Assembly: GCA_964452465.1 (NCBI GenBank) | Contig: CAYVMD010000005.1 | Span: 15,866-79,865, forward strand | From: CAYVMD01 sp964452465 | GTDB taxonomy: Bacteria > Armatimonadota > JACIXR01 | Direction of reading: 5' to 3' | DNA: 64,000 bases | Shown here: positions 1-8,328 of the stretch, piece by piece | Layout: every line of letters begins with the position of its first letter | How positions within the stretch are numbered: the first letter of the stretch is position 1 | Translations under genes and position numbers: made by a program | Notes under the pieces: model-generated | The model's input: only the letters and a program-made list of their open reading frames with translations | The model's database searches: none | What the model was told of the DNA's origin: nothing

Positions 1-197
1 GGCTCGGGCTTGAGGACCATCCCCATTCCCCCGCCGTAGGGATAATCGTCGGTGGTGCGGTGCTTATCGAGGGCGAAATCCCTCAAATTGTGGAGGATGA
101 TGCGGATGACGCCCAATTCCTCCGCCTTGCGCATCATGCTCGTCTTTATATAGGGAAGGAATACTTGGGGGAAGAGGCTTATTATGTCTATCCTCAA
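1..197 (-). CDS. trmD: tRNA (guanine-N1)-methyltransferase TrmD, N-terminal part
   Basis: TrmD methylates G37 of tRNAs, preventing +1 frameshifting. Only the first 65 codons are in the window; the gene runs off the left edge. Reading from a TTG at 195-197 gives MRIDIISLFPQVFLPYIKTS, then an RDFALDKHRTTDDYPYGGGM stretch. The DxHRxxDDxPYGGGxGM motif belongs to the SAM-binding trefoil knot and is diagnostic. The TTG start overlaps the rimM stop as TTGA, so translation is probably coupled. The order ffh-rpsP-khpA-ylqD-rimM-trmD is the same as in Bacillus. The start codon is inferred; the identity is secure. Confidence 0.9.
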   Translation of the reverse strand, partial: MRIDIISLFPQVFLPYIKTSMMRKAEELGVIRIILHNLRDFALDKHRTTDDYPYGGGMGMVLKPE

Positions 198-652
198 AGC
201 CCCTTCAACTCCTTCGCTATCAATTTTTTCGCCTCTTTATCGATCTTCACGAGCATCTCTTCCACGAGGGGGAGCATGACCTCGCTGGTGGTCACCAGGA
301 CCTTGTGGGCAGGGGTGGGCATGATCTCCACCACCTTGCCCAATTTTCGTCCTTTCTCCGTCTCCACCTCGTAGCCTATGTAATCCTCCTCCTCGGGGAG
401 GGGGACATCCACCTCCAGGAAACCACCCCGCAGGCGCCATCCTTCCTTTATGGTGTCGATCCCCTTGAATTTTACCAACCACATCCCCTTGTGGACCCGC
501 ACCCTCTCTATCTCCACCTCCCTCGTCCTGTAGGGCAGGGTCACCACCCCCTTTTGCCCCTCCAAGAGGTCTGGCTCCGCCCTTACATAGGGGAGCAATT
601 TTACCTCCCCCTTATTCCCAAAGGTGGTGAGGATCTTACCGATTATCGGCAC
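194..652 (-). CDS. rimM: 16S rRNA processing protein RimM
   Basis: RimM binds ribosomal protein uS19 and helps mature the 30S head. The 152-residue product has the expected two parts. The N-terminal domain opens with IIGKILTTFGNKGEVKLLPY (family pattern GxIxxxhGxxGevkv). The C-terminal PRC-barrel-like domain contains EEDYIGYEV, GKVVEIMPTPAHKVLVT and LPLVEEMLVKID. The start is a GTG at 650-652 lying inside the end of the ylqD-like gene, a 17-base overlap. It is placed between ylqD and trmD as in Firmicutes. Confidence 0.93.
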   Translation of the reverse strand: MPIIGKILTTFGNKGEVKLLPYVRAEPDLLEGQKGVVTLPYRTREVEIERVRVHKGMWLVKFKGIDTIKEGWRLRGGFLEVDVPLPEEEDYIGYEVETEKGRKLGKVVEIMPTPAHKVLVTTSEVMLPLVEEMLVKIDKEAKKLIAKELKGL

Positions 653-1067
653 CCTCGAGGAGCTCCGCCCTCACCTCCACCACCCTGTAATCCTTGACGA
701 TTATCTCGGGGCGGGCGAATAGGGGGAAGGGCTCGTTCTCCTTCGCTTCCACATAGACCTCCATGGTGGTGAAGACGAACTCCTCCCCCTCGGGGAGGGA
801 GCGCATGGTGTTCAATCTCTCCTGGAGGTCTCGCAGGAAGTTCTCCCTTTCCTCCCTCTCGCTCTCCCATTGTCGGCGGAGGGCAGCCGCTTTTTGGATA
901 TCCACCTTTTGGAGATCGGCGAGTTGGGCGCGGAACTGGAAGTCAGCCCTTTGCCCTGCCTCATCGAGGCGGTGATGGAGCGTTTCCAGCTCCGTCACCG
1001 CCCGCTTCCGAAACTCCTCTGTCATTATGACCTTGACGATGGCTTCCGTTTTGACGAATACGCTCAT
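636..1067 (-). CDS. ylqD: YlqD-family protein
   Basis: Function unknown; conserved as a small protein between the KH-domain protein and RimM in several phyla. The 143 residues start SVFVKTEAIVKVIMTEEFR, the usual YlqD opening, and are followed by a long charged coiled-coil-like helix (about residues 20-90, rich in E, R, Q). A short beta-rich tail follows (VYVEAKENEPFPLF...IIVKDYRVVEVR). It overlaps khpA by 4 bases and rimM by 17. Assignment rests on synteny plus overall character, not on a catalytic motif. Confidence 0.75.
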   Translation of the reverse strand: MSVFVKTEAIVKVIMTEEFRKRAVTELETLHHRLDEAGQRADFQFRAQLADLQKVDIQKAAALRRQWESEREERENFLRDLQERLNTMRSLPEGEEFVFTTMEVYVEAKENEPFPLFARPEIIVKDYRVVEVRAELLEGADNR

Positions 1068-1294
1068 TGCAGGATCTCCAGCGTTACCTTCTTGCCTTGC
1101 TTCGTCGCGGCTGCCTTGAGAATGGTGCGGAGGGCGTTGGCTATCCTTCCTTCCTTACCGATGACCTTGCCCAAATCGTCATCTGCTACCCTCACTTCAT
1201 ACACTATCGTCCTCTCTCCTCTTATCTCTCTTACCTCTACTTCCTCGGGATGATCTACGAGGGCTTGCACCAACATCTCGACCAATTCCTTCAT
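1064..1294 (-). CDS. khpA: KH-domain RNA-binding protein KhpA (YlqC)
   Basis: A 76-residue single KH-domain protein. KhpA-type proteins bind RNA broadly and in Gram-positives pair with KhpB to affect division and small-RNA networks. The GXXG loop is visible as GKEG in DDLGKVIGKEGRIANALRTI, followed by the KH helix and final strand KKVTLEIL. It overlaps rpsP by 4 bases upstream and the ylqD-like gene by 4 bases downstream. Confidence 0.9.
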   Translation of the reverse strand: MKELVEMLVQALVDHPEEVEVREIRGERTIVYEVRVADDDLGKVIGKEGRIANALRTILKAAATKQGKKVTLEILQ

Positions 1295-1581
1295 TGTTCA
1301 ACACCTCCTGTTGACTTTTTCTTCATCTCCAAGAATTTGTCCCATATGCCTGCTTTCTTGAGAAGGGAGAGGGCGGACTCGCTGGGCTGGGCTCCCTTTT
1401 TTAGCCACTCCAGGATGGCTTCTTCCTCCAATTTCACCTCGGGGGGTTCGGTGAGGGGATCGTAATACCCCAGTTCCTCGATATAGGGACCCTGTGGTTT
1501 AGTCCGTGCCTCAGTGACGACGAGACGGTAGAAGGGCCTTTTCTTCCTTCCCATGCGCAAGAACCTGATTCTCAGAGCCAC
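1291..1581 (-). CDS. rpsP: 30S ribosomal protein bS16
   Basis: 96 residues beginning MALRIRFLRMGRKKRPFYRL, the classic bS16 N-terminus (xVxIRLxRxGxKkxPfYrivV). It continues with GPYIEELGYYDPLTEPPEVK and a helix GAQPSESALSLLKKAGI. Length is normal. The start overlaps the last codons of ffh by 10 bases, so the two are probably co-transcribed and coupled. Confidence 0.96.
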   Translation of the reverse strand: MALRIRFLRMGRKKRPFYRLVVTEARTKPQGPYIEELGYYDPLTEPPEVKLEEEAILEWLKKGAQPSESALSLLKKAGIWDKFLEMKKKSTGGVEQ

Positions 1582-2858
1582 TTTCTCAACCTCCTTGATG
1601 TAAGGGATTTGGCAAATCTTTTCGCTTCCTCAAATCGACGCAACAAAAGGTTGACCTCCTGGACGGTGGTGCCGGAACCCTTAGCTATCCTCCTCTTCCT
1701 GCTTCCATCTATGATGGAGGGGTTCCTTCTTTCCTCCTTGGTCATGGAGAGCACTATCGCCTCGAACCTCTTGAGCATCCGTTCCTCCTGGGGACCTACC
1801 TTTAGGTTGACGCCGGGAAGGTAGGAGAGCAATTGTTCCAAAGGTCCCAATTTGGTCATTCTCTTCATTTCCCGGAGGAAATCCTCCAGGGTGAAATCCT
1901 CAAAGGAGGCGGGGAGCTCCTCCTCCACCGTCTCCCCTATCTTCTCTATCAGGGTGAGGACATCTCCCATTCCCAACACCCGGGAGGCTATACGCTCGGG
2001 GTGGAACCTCTCCAGCGCGTCGTATCTTTCCCCCATGCCGATGAACTTTATCGGCTTGCCGGTGACGAAGGTGAGGGATAAGGCAGCTCCTCCCCTCGCA
2101 TCGCCATCCATCTTGGTCAGTATGTAGCCATCGATGTTTATCCTTTGGGAGAAGTTGAGGGCGATGTTTACCGCATCCTGTCCGGTCATGCCATCGAGGA
2201 CGAGGAGGTTGTTGTGAGGGCGGAGCTCGTTCTGCATCTCGGCGAGTTCGGAGAGAAGTTCGTCGTCGAGATGGAGCCTCCCCTGGGTATCGAAGAGCAC
2301 CACATCATAGCCCCTGGATTGCGCCCAGGAGAGCCCCTTCCGGGCTATCTCTATGGGGTCGTTCATCCCCTTATCGGGGGCGAAGACATCCACCTTCACC
2401 GCCATTCCCACCTTCTGCAACTGCTCCACCGCAGCGGGTCTTCTTATATCGGTGGCGACCAGGAGGGGTCTTTTCCCCTTCTTTTGGAGGTAGAGCGCCA
2501 GTTTCCCCGCCGTGGTCGTCTTGCCTCCGCCCTGCAGGCCGAAGAGCATGATCTGGGTGGGAGGAGAGGGGGCGAAGCGAAACTCCTCGCCGGGCTCGCC
2601 CAAGATCTGGATGATCTCCTCCCTGACTATCTTTATAACCTGCTGGGCGGGGGTGAAGGAGGTCATGACCTCCTCTCCCAGGGCGCGTCGTCTCACCCTC
2701 TCCAGGAGTTCCCGCACCACCTTGTAGTTGACATCCGCTTCCAGGAGGGAAAGCCGCACTTCCCGCAGGGCGTTATCTATATCCTGCGGGGAAAGGCGCG
2801 CCTTTCCCCTTAACTTATTGAAGATAGATTGTAGTTTCTGAGTTAAACTTTCAAACAT
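1572..2858 (-). CDS. ffh: Signal recognition particle protein Ffh
   Basis: Ffh (SRP54) binds signal sequences and 4.5S RNA and delivers ribosomes to FtsY. From the ATG at 2856-2858 the product (428 aa) starts MFESLTQKLQSIFNKLRGK, the normal N domain. An in-frame extension upstream is unlikely because the promoter lies there. G-domain motifs are FGLQGGGKTTTAGKLA, DIRRPAAVEQL, DTQGR, DGMTGQDAVN and TKMDGDARGG. The M domain carries ERRNPSIIDGSRKRRIAKGS, the RNA-binding segment. Two oddities: the G3 box reads DTQGR rather than DTAGR, and the M domain is poor in methionine (about four after residue 310). Confidence 0.95.
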   Translation of the reverse strand: MFESLTQKLQSIFNKLRGKARLSPQDIDNALREVRLSLLEADVNYKVVRELLERVRRRALGEEVMTSFTPAQQVIKIVREEIIQILGEPGEEFRFAPSPPTQIMLFGLQGGGKTTTAGKLALYLQKKGKRPLLVATDIRRPAAVEQLQKVGMAVKVDVFAPDKGMNDPIEIARKGLSWAQSRGYDVVLFDTQGRLHLDDELLSELAEMQNELRPHNNLLVLDGMTGQDAVNIALNFSQRINIDGYILTKMDGDARGGAALSLTFVTGKPIKFIGMGERYDALERFHPERIASRVLGMGDVLTLIEKIGETVEEELPASFEDFTLEDFLREMKRMTKLGPLEQLLSYLPGVNLKVGPQEERMLKRFEAIVLSMTKEERRNPSIIDGSRKRRIAKGSGTTVQEVNLLLRRFEEAKRFAKSLTSRRLRKWL

Positions 2859-2871
2859 GCTGTAGTTTAAA

Positions 2872-2900
2872 AGTATGAAGCGAAAACAGCCTTTTGTCAA
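2872..2900 (-). promoter_or_regulatory. Putative sigma70-type promoter of the ffh operon
   Basis: On the minus strand a -35 TTGACA (complement of 2895-2900) is separated by exactly 17 bases from a -10-like CATACT (complement of 2872-2877). Transcription would begin a few bases before the ffh ATG at 2858, giving a very short leader with no obvious Shine-Dalgarno sequence. This supports the shorter ffh start. Confidence 0.6.
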
Positions 2901-2950
2901 GGGAGAGGAAGAGCCAAGAGGATTGGAGGGGTCTCATCATCCTAATTGAC

Positions 2951-4123
2951 TCACTTCCTTCGTCCTGCGCCAAGGGGAAGGAGCAAGGCGAGGAGGGCAC
3001 AGAGGAGGAAGATCGAGGCGAATATGAGGAGGATGAGCTCGAGATTATGAAGCATCCTCCCCAAGGTGGCGGAGACCAGGAGGGCGATCGCTATCCCCAG
3101 GGAGTTCCAGGAGAGAAGGGCTCCCGAGGCGAGGTGGTGTTGCTCTGAGGGAAAGAGATTGCCGATCAAGGATGTGGCAGCAACGGGAACGGTGGTGGTC
3201 TGGGTGCCGAGGGCGAGGGAGGCGACGAAGAGGGAGAGGGGCGAATGCCAAAGGAGACAGGAGAATAACCCCAGGGCACTGAAGAGAAAGCCTATCCCCA
3301 TCGCCAGCTCCTCTCCCCATCTATCGGATATGTAGCCCATGGGGTAGGCGAGGAAGATACGTCCTCCATAGCCGACGAAGGTGGTGAGGGCGAGGAGTTG
3401 GAAGCCGTATTTGGCGCTCACCCACTCGCCGAAACTGCCGAACATCACTCCCAGGGAGAAGGCGGATAGGAAGAGGAAAAGCCCCGCTATCTTCGCCCTC
3501 CTATGGGAGAGGAGGTGAAGCAGATCCTTCATACCGAGGGTTTGGGAATAGGAAGGAAAGGGAGCGAGGAGAAGGAGGAGAAGGCAGCCGAGGAGGGATA
3601 TCAAGAAGGCGAAGGAATAGGTGGGGTTCTCCCCCCATCCATGGAAGAGGTATCCGAGGGTGATTACGCCCAGGGCGAACCCCACTTGGAGGGAGGTGTA
3701 GAGGATGCCGGAGTAGGAGCCGTAGCGTCCTTGCCTGGAGAGATAAAGTATCGCCACTGTTCCCGCGGTCCAGAATATCCCCGCTCCCCACCCCCAGAGG
3801 AGCATGGATAGGAGGATGAGTGGGTAAGGGAAGGAGAAGAGGAAAGAAGCGGGGAAGAGGACATAGGTGAAGGCGCCGAGGATAAGGGAGGGCTTCACCC
3901 CCAACTTTGCTATCTGCCAACCCGAGAGGAAGCGGGAAAGGGAAAAGGAAAAGTAGATGACCACGAGGGGGAGGTAACTTTGGAATTCACCCCATCCCTT
4001 GTAGCGAGCGATGGGGATGACGAACTGCTGAAGGGCACCCGCCCCTAAGAAGATGAACGCCCAGGAAAGGCAGATGAGGAGGAAATTGTTCGCCCTCAGG
4101 GAGCGAGGACTTCCTTCAACCAC
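2951..4123 (-). CDS. Major facilitator superfamily transporter
   Basis: A polytopic membrane protein of about 390 residues with roughly 12 hydrophobic helices. MFS-like loops are GYGGRIFLAYPMGYISDRWG (the motif-A-like loop between the halves), SRFLSGWQIAKLG after helix 2, and GWGAGIFWTAGTVAILY in helix 4. I chose the GTG at 4121-4123, which follows an AGAGGG Shine-Dalgarno-like run and overlaps the end of the upstream glycosidase gene by 28 bases; residues before it look untranslated. As the last gene of a sugar-linked operon it probably imports or exports a carbohydrate product, but the substrate cannot be read from sequence. Confidence 0.8.
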   Translation of the reverse strand: MVEGSPRSLRANNFLLICLSWAFIFLGAGALQQFVIPIARYKGWGEFQSYLPLVVIYFSFSLSRFLSGWQIAKLGVKPSLILGAFTYVLFPASFLFSFPYPLILLSMLLWGWGAGIFWTAGTVAILYLSRQGRYGSYSGILYTSLQVGFALGVITLGYLFHGWGENPTYSFAFLISLLGCLLLLLLAPFPSYSQTLGMKDLLHLLSHRRAKIAGLFLFLSAFSLGVMFGSFGEWVSAKYGFQLLALTTFVGYGGRIFLAYPMGYISDRWGEELAMGIGFLFSALGLFSCLLWHSPLSLFVASLALGTQTTTVPVAATSLIGNLFPSEQHHLASGALLSWNSLGIAIALLVSATLGRMLHNLELILLIFASIFLLCALLALLLPLGAGRRK

Positions 4124-7100
4124 TTTTCCCTCTGGGAGGCGTCGGTTAGGAGGAGGCAGGGGGTGAAGCGGATGTCCCCATCCACGGACAGGGAGAGGGT
4201 GGAGGTTCTCTGCTCCAGGGTGCGCCACTTGCCGTCTTCTATTTCGCCGATCTCCATGCTCAACCTCCTACCCCAACTGATGCGCCCCTCTTCCAAGGGG
4301 AGGAGGAGAAGGGCGGAGGAGGAAGCGATGTCCTTCTGGTCCAGGGCAAGGATGACGAAGTGGGGCTGGGAGTTCAGGATAGGCTTGCCATCTATCTCCA
4401 CTTTACCCTTGCCCACCAGGGCGAAGATACCGTTCTCCCGATTTCTGGCGACGAGGGCGGGCATATTTTCGCCGATGGAGAGTTTCACCTTCCGTCCACC
4501 CAACTCCACGGATACCTCCTTCTCGCTCCCTTGATTGAACAGGATCACCGCCTCGCCGTTGAGGAGGGGGAGGCGGAAGCGGTGAAGGGAGGGATCTTGG
4601 GGATGAATCCCTTCCGTGGTCCTTACGCCCGCGGAGCGGAGGAAGGTCCCGTAGATCTCCCCCATTAGATCCGACGCGGTCCTCGTCTCCTCGGCATAAG
4701 GAGTGAAGAAGACCTTACCCTTGCCGAGATCCTGCTGGAAGAGGAGGTCCTCGCCCAACACTTTCTTAGCGGTTATGGGCTCTACCTTTATGAGGGGGGA
4801 GCGAGGGGGGAGTTCGGCGAAGGGCTTCCCCACCTCTTCCAGGAACCTCACCCCGCAAAGCTCCTCCAACCTTTGAGTTTGGGTGCGTCGGCGGGCGTTA
4901 TCGAAGGAAAGGTCGCCGGATATGAAGAGGTTCCCTCCCCGCTGGACGAAATCCTTGAGGGACTCGTAGACCTCAGGGGGTGGGCAGAGGGGAAGGGGAT
5001 AGATTATGGTCTTCACATTTGGGGGGATGCGGTCTATGTGGGGCTCATCTATCACATAGAAGTCCACACCGAGGGAGAGGAGGGCATTGATGCTTCGAAG
5101 GATTGACTCGAAGACCTGTATCTTTCCTCCGCTGATCCGGTTTTGAGTGGGTATGAGGAAATAGACGGAGGGAGGGGTGGGTGGAGCGGGGTTGAGATGG
5201 CGGAGGAGGAGCCCACCTGCCCTCATAACGAGGGCGCATTCCTTCGCCACTCCATCGCCGGGATAGAAGAGCCCCCAGGGGAAGATGCTGGAGAGGGGAT
5301 CCTTGAAGCACCAGTTCTGGGCGCGGGAAGCGCCCATTCCGAAGGGATAGAAGATGCAGGCGAGGAAGAGCTTGTTCCTTTCCTCCTCGCTCCTCTGGAT
5401 ATGGTAATCGAAGCCCGCCTGCCAGGCGGGATGGGTCTTCGCCCCGAATTCGCCCAGGGAGAAGGTTTTCCCCACCGCGCGCATATCGTGGTATTTGAGG
5501 AAGGCGGGGAGTTGCTCCACATCCTCGCGAGGCAGTCCGAAGTAACCGATGTTGGAGATATCCAGGTTATTTATCTGGTCGCGCAGATCTATGAGCCAGG
5601 GGAACTTGTAGAACTCACAGGTAGTGGGATGTTGAGGGTCGACGCCCTTCAGGGCGTCGACGATGTTGTCAATCCAGCGGGAGCCGAGGAAGCCGTAGAA
5701 GGAAAGGACATCTGCAGAGGCGACATCCTCCCAATTCCCCCATTGGGGAGGAGGGAGTTCGATATCCCCCCATTCTCCCTGAGGCTTCCTCCCCCAAGCC
5801 TTCTCCAATTCCGATTCGCTCCCATATTTCCTCCGCAGAAACTCGTTGAAGAGGGAGCGGTGATGCCTCCTGGCGTTGTCCTCGTTGAACTGAAGGTCGC
5901 CATTGATGTAGTAGATGAGGGCGGGGATGCCCTTGTAGCGCTGGGCGAATTTCTCCGCCAGGGTTCTCTGCCTCGCTATCTCCTCATCGCTAACCGCTAC
6001 ATCGTAACCGCAGAGGATGCAAGGGAAGAAGACGAGGTTATGCTTCTGGGTAAGGAGGGCAAGGGCATCCGTCTTGCGCCAGATGTCCTCGGGCACATCG
6101 TATTGATAACTCGCGGGGCTTATCCAAAGGTTCTCGTAGAGATCGACGCCGTGGTCCTTGAGGCGACGCAGTTCCTTGTCCCAAAGGAGAGGGTTCTCGC
6201 TGGCGGTGAAGAAGGTATCGGAATAATAATCTGTGCCGAGGAGAAAGCGGGGCTTTCCCTCGAGGTAGAGGTAGTTATCCTTATAGATCATCTTTAGGGC
6301 TTTCTTCAATATCCCATCATCCCAGACCATGAACCCGCTCTCCATTCTGTCCCACTCTTTCCCCTCTATGTAGAGGGTGGCGGTGAGGCGATAGAGGCTA
6401 TCGGAGAACTTATCCGGAGCCCAGATGGCTTCCAGCGTCCTGGTCTCGCCGAAGGCTATCTCCAAGGGCAGCGTTTGGGAGAAGACCTCCCTGCCGTTTC
6501 CCTCATAGATGGTGAAGCGCACCTCCCCTTGGGCCCTATCCCGTCCGAAGTTGGAGACCTTTACGCTCAGGTTAACCTTCTCTCCCTGCTTGTAGCAGGC
6601 GAAATCGGAGGAAAGGTTGTGGAGATAGGTACGGGTCAAAAGATGATCAACTATGCTGAGCAAAGCCTTCTGCATAGCGGGGCTCTTAAACAGGTCCTGG
6701 TTATCCACCCCGAAGAAAGCCCAGGAGGAGGTGGCGTAGAAGCCACCGTAGCGGTGGGCAATGGCGCCTATCGTGCCCCTCAACCTGCCATACCTATCAT
6801 AGCCCTTGAAGAGGGGGATCCACCTCGCCTCATCCGAGCCAGTTACAGTGACCGCTGCGTAGCCAGTCAGGGGACCCTCTATCCTTATATCTTCCTTTAC
6901 GATCGCCTGGTCCTCCGCGGTTTTCGCATACGCCACCTTCTCCAATTTGTAGGAGGGATCGAAGATGGCGATCTGGAATGGTTGGACAACCAGCCCATCC
7001 ATGGGCTGTCCCTTAGCGGTATTAATATGCGTCTCTACCCGTTCCCTTAACTTCAGGGCATCGAACCAAGCGGTCCCCTTCGCCTGGTAGAGCCCGCATC

Positions 7101-8328
7101 TTATAATGACCCGCTTCGTGGTAGGAGGAACCAGGAAGTCCCATTGGAAGGATTGCCAAAGGGAGGTACCTTTTAGGTGAACCACATCCCGGAAGTAGGT
7201 TATCCTGCCCTCTTCATCATAGCAGTAGATGGCGACGAAGCCGAATTGTCCCTTTACATCTTCCCCTTGTGCCCATCCGGTAAGCCTATAGGTCCTCCCG
7301 GGTTGCAAATTCAACTCCTGTCTCCACTCCGCAGAGCCTACCTCCTCCAACCAGACCTTGCCCGACCTTTTTCCTTCATGATAGATCGCCTCATCCAGGG
7401 CGCAGTTGCCTATCTTCTCCCATTTGTCTTCGCTTTCGAAATCGCCATGGATAAGGAGGTTTGGCTTCGTCTCGTTGAACTCCTCCTCCGTCAGCCAGTG
7501 GTCCCCTTGTTTGTAAAGGGGGTTTTGAAAGGCGTAACCCCCCATAGTTAGGAGAGCTCCGCCCTCTTTCAGAAAGTTGAAGAGGGATTTGGAGGCGTCG
7601 CTGGGAAAGGATTCGCCGTAGGGAAGGATGAGGAGGTCGAACTCGTCGCGGGAGAGTTTCTCCCTCAAGTCCTGGGAGGATAGGAAGGTAGGGGAATAGC
7701 CTGCGTCCCTCATGAGGGAAGCGAGAAGGTCGGGTGATGTTGCCGTCCCCTTGACCGGGATATCGTCCCTGAATATGGCTATCCTCCTCCCCGAGGGCAT
7801 CATCTTCTTCTCCTGGCTCACTGCCATGGGCTTCTCTCCTTTCGTTAAGGCTAGGTCATCGAACCAAGCGACCCCGCTTGCTTGGAAGATTCCGCAGGGA
7901 ACGCTCAAGGTGAAGACGCCGGGGACGGTAGTGAAGGTGTATTGGTAGAAGGTCCAATCCTGCGTTCCGATGGGTTGGGCAATGTCCTTAAAGGCCAGTA
8001 AGTTTCCCAGGGCGTCGTATTGATAGACGGCGAGGAAAGCATACCCCTTTTCGGCGATGGGGGTTATGTTCTCCGTTTTTATCCAGCCAGAAAGGGTTAG
8101 GGTTTCCCCCTCCTCGACGAAGATGGTATAACTCGCCCAGGAGGGTCCCTCCATCCTCAGGGAGGGAGGGCTGGTTTTGAAAACCTGGTAGTCCAAACGA
8201 GCGTTTGAGGGCAAGGACCAACCGAGGGGGGAGTAGAAACTCCCCCTTATTAGGTTTTGCCCTAAGAGGAGAAGAGGGGAGAAGAGAAGGAACAAGAGAA
8301 ATTTATAGTTGGATGGGATACACGCCAT
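4096..8328 (-). CDS. Secreted GH42-like multidomain glycosidase
   Basis: A 1,410-residue exported protein. Starting at the ATG at 8326-8328 (26-base overlap with the URO-D gene) it has a signal peptide (NYKFLLFLLFSPLLLLG). Then come a galactose-binding-like module (about 25-165, ending GVAWFDDLALTKG), an amidotransferase-like Rossmann segment (about 175-270), and a second galactose-binding-like module (about 290-430, ending GTAWFDALKLRE). Next is an Ig-like region (about 590-690) and a GH42-like barrel opening LYLEGKPRFLLGTDYYSDTF. After that is a beta-galactosidase trimerisation-like domain (PPSVYFLIPTQNR...GGNLFISGDLS). A nucleophile candidate is Glu in FSLGEFGAK (about residue 958). The usual NE acid/base site reads INGD (about residue 808), so activity may be altered. 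Substrate unknown. Confidence 0.75.
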   Translation of the reverse strand: MACIPSNYKFLLFLLFSPLLLLGQNLIRGSFYSPLGWSLPSNARLDYQVFKTSPPSLRMEGPSWASYTIFVEEGETLTLSGWIKTENITPIAEKGYAFLAVYQYDALGNLLAFKDIAQPIGTQDWTFYQYTFTTVPGVFTLSVPCGIFQASGVAWFDDLALTKGEKPMAVSQEKKMMPSGRRIAIFRDDIPVKGTATSPDLLASLMRDAGYSPTFLSSQDLREKLSRDEFDLLILPYGESFPSDASKSLFNFLKEGGALLTMGGYAFQNPLYKQGDHWLTEEEFNETKPNLLIHGDFESEDKWEKIGNCALDEAIYHEGKRSGKVWLEEVGSAEWRQELNLQPGRTYRLTGWAQGEDVKGQFGFVAIYCYDEEGRITYFRDVVHLKGTSLWQSFQWDFLVPPTTKRVIIRCGLYQAKGTAWFDALKLRERVETHINTAKGQPMDGLVVQPFQIAIFDPSYKLEKVAYAKTAEDQAIVKEDIRIEGPLTGYAAVTVTGSDEARWIPLFKGYDRYGRLRGTIGAIAHRYGGFYATSSWAFFGVDNQDLFKSPAMQKALLSIVDHLLTRTYLHNLSSDFACYKQGEKVNLSVKVSNFGRDRAQGEVRFTIYEGNGREVFSQTLPLEIAFGETRTLEAIWAPDKFSDSLYRLTATLYIEGKEWDRMESGFMVWDDGILKKALKMIYKDNYLYLEGKPRFLLGTDYYSDTFFTASENPLLWDKELRRLKDHGVDLYENLWISPASYQYDVPEDIWRKTDALALLTQKHNLVFFPCILCGYDVAVSDEEIARQRTLAEKFAQRYKGIPALIYYINGDLQFNEDNARRHHRSLFNEFLRRKYGSESELEKAWGRKPQGEWGDIELPPPQWGNWEDVASADVLSFYGFLGSRWIDNIVDALKGVDPQHPTTCEFYKFPWLIDLRDQINNLDISNIGYFGLPREDVEQLPAFLKYHDMRAVGKTFSLGEFGAKTHPAWQAGFDYHIQRSEEERNKLFLACIFYPFGMGASRAQNWCFKDPLSSIFPWGLFYPGDGVAKECALVMRAGGLLLRHLNPAPPTPPSVYFLIPTQNRISGGKIQVFESILRSINALLSLGVDFYVIDEPHIDRIPPNVKTIIYPLPLCPPPEVYESLKDFVQRGGNLFISGDLSFDNARRRTQTQRLEELCGVRFLEEVGKPFAELPPRSPLIKVEPITAKKVLGEDLLFQQDLGKGKVFFTPYAEETRTASDLMGEIYGTFLRSAGVRTTEGIHPQDPSLHRFRLPLLNGEAVILFNQGSEKEVSVELGGRKVKLSIGENMPALVARNRENGIFALVGKGKVEIDGKPILNSQPHFVILALDQKDIASSSALLLLPLEEGRISWGRRLSMEIGEIEDGKWRTLEQRTSTLSLSVDGDIRFTPCLLLTDASQREKWLKEVLAP

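Noticed and set aside
2859..2900. In-frame N-terminal extension of Ffh (14 residues)
   Set aside because: A promoter occupies the region and the family begins at MFESL.
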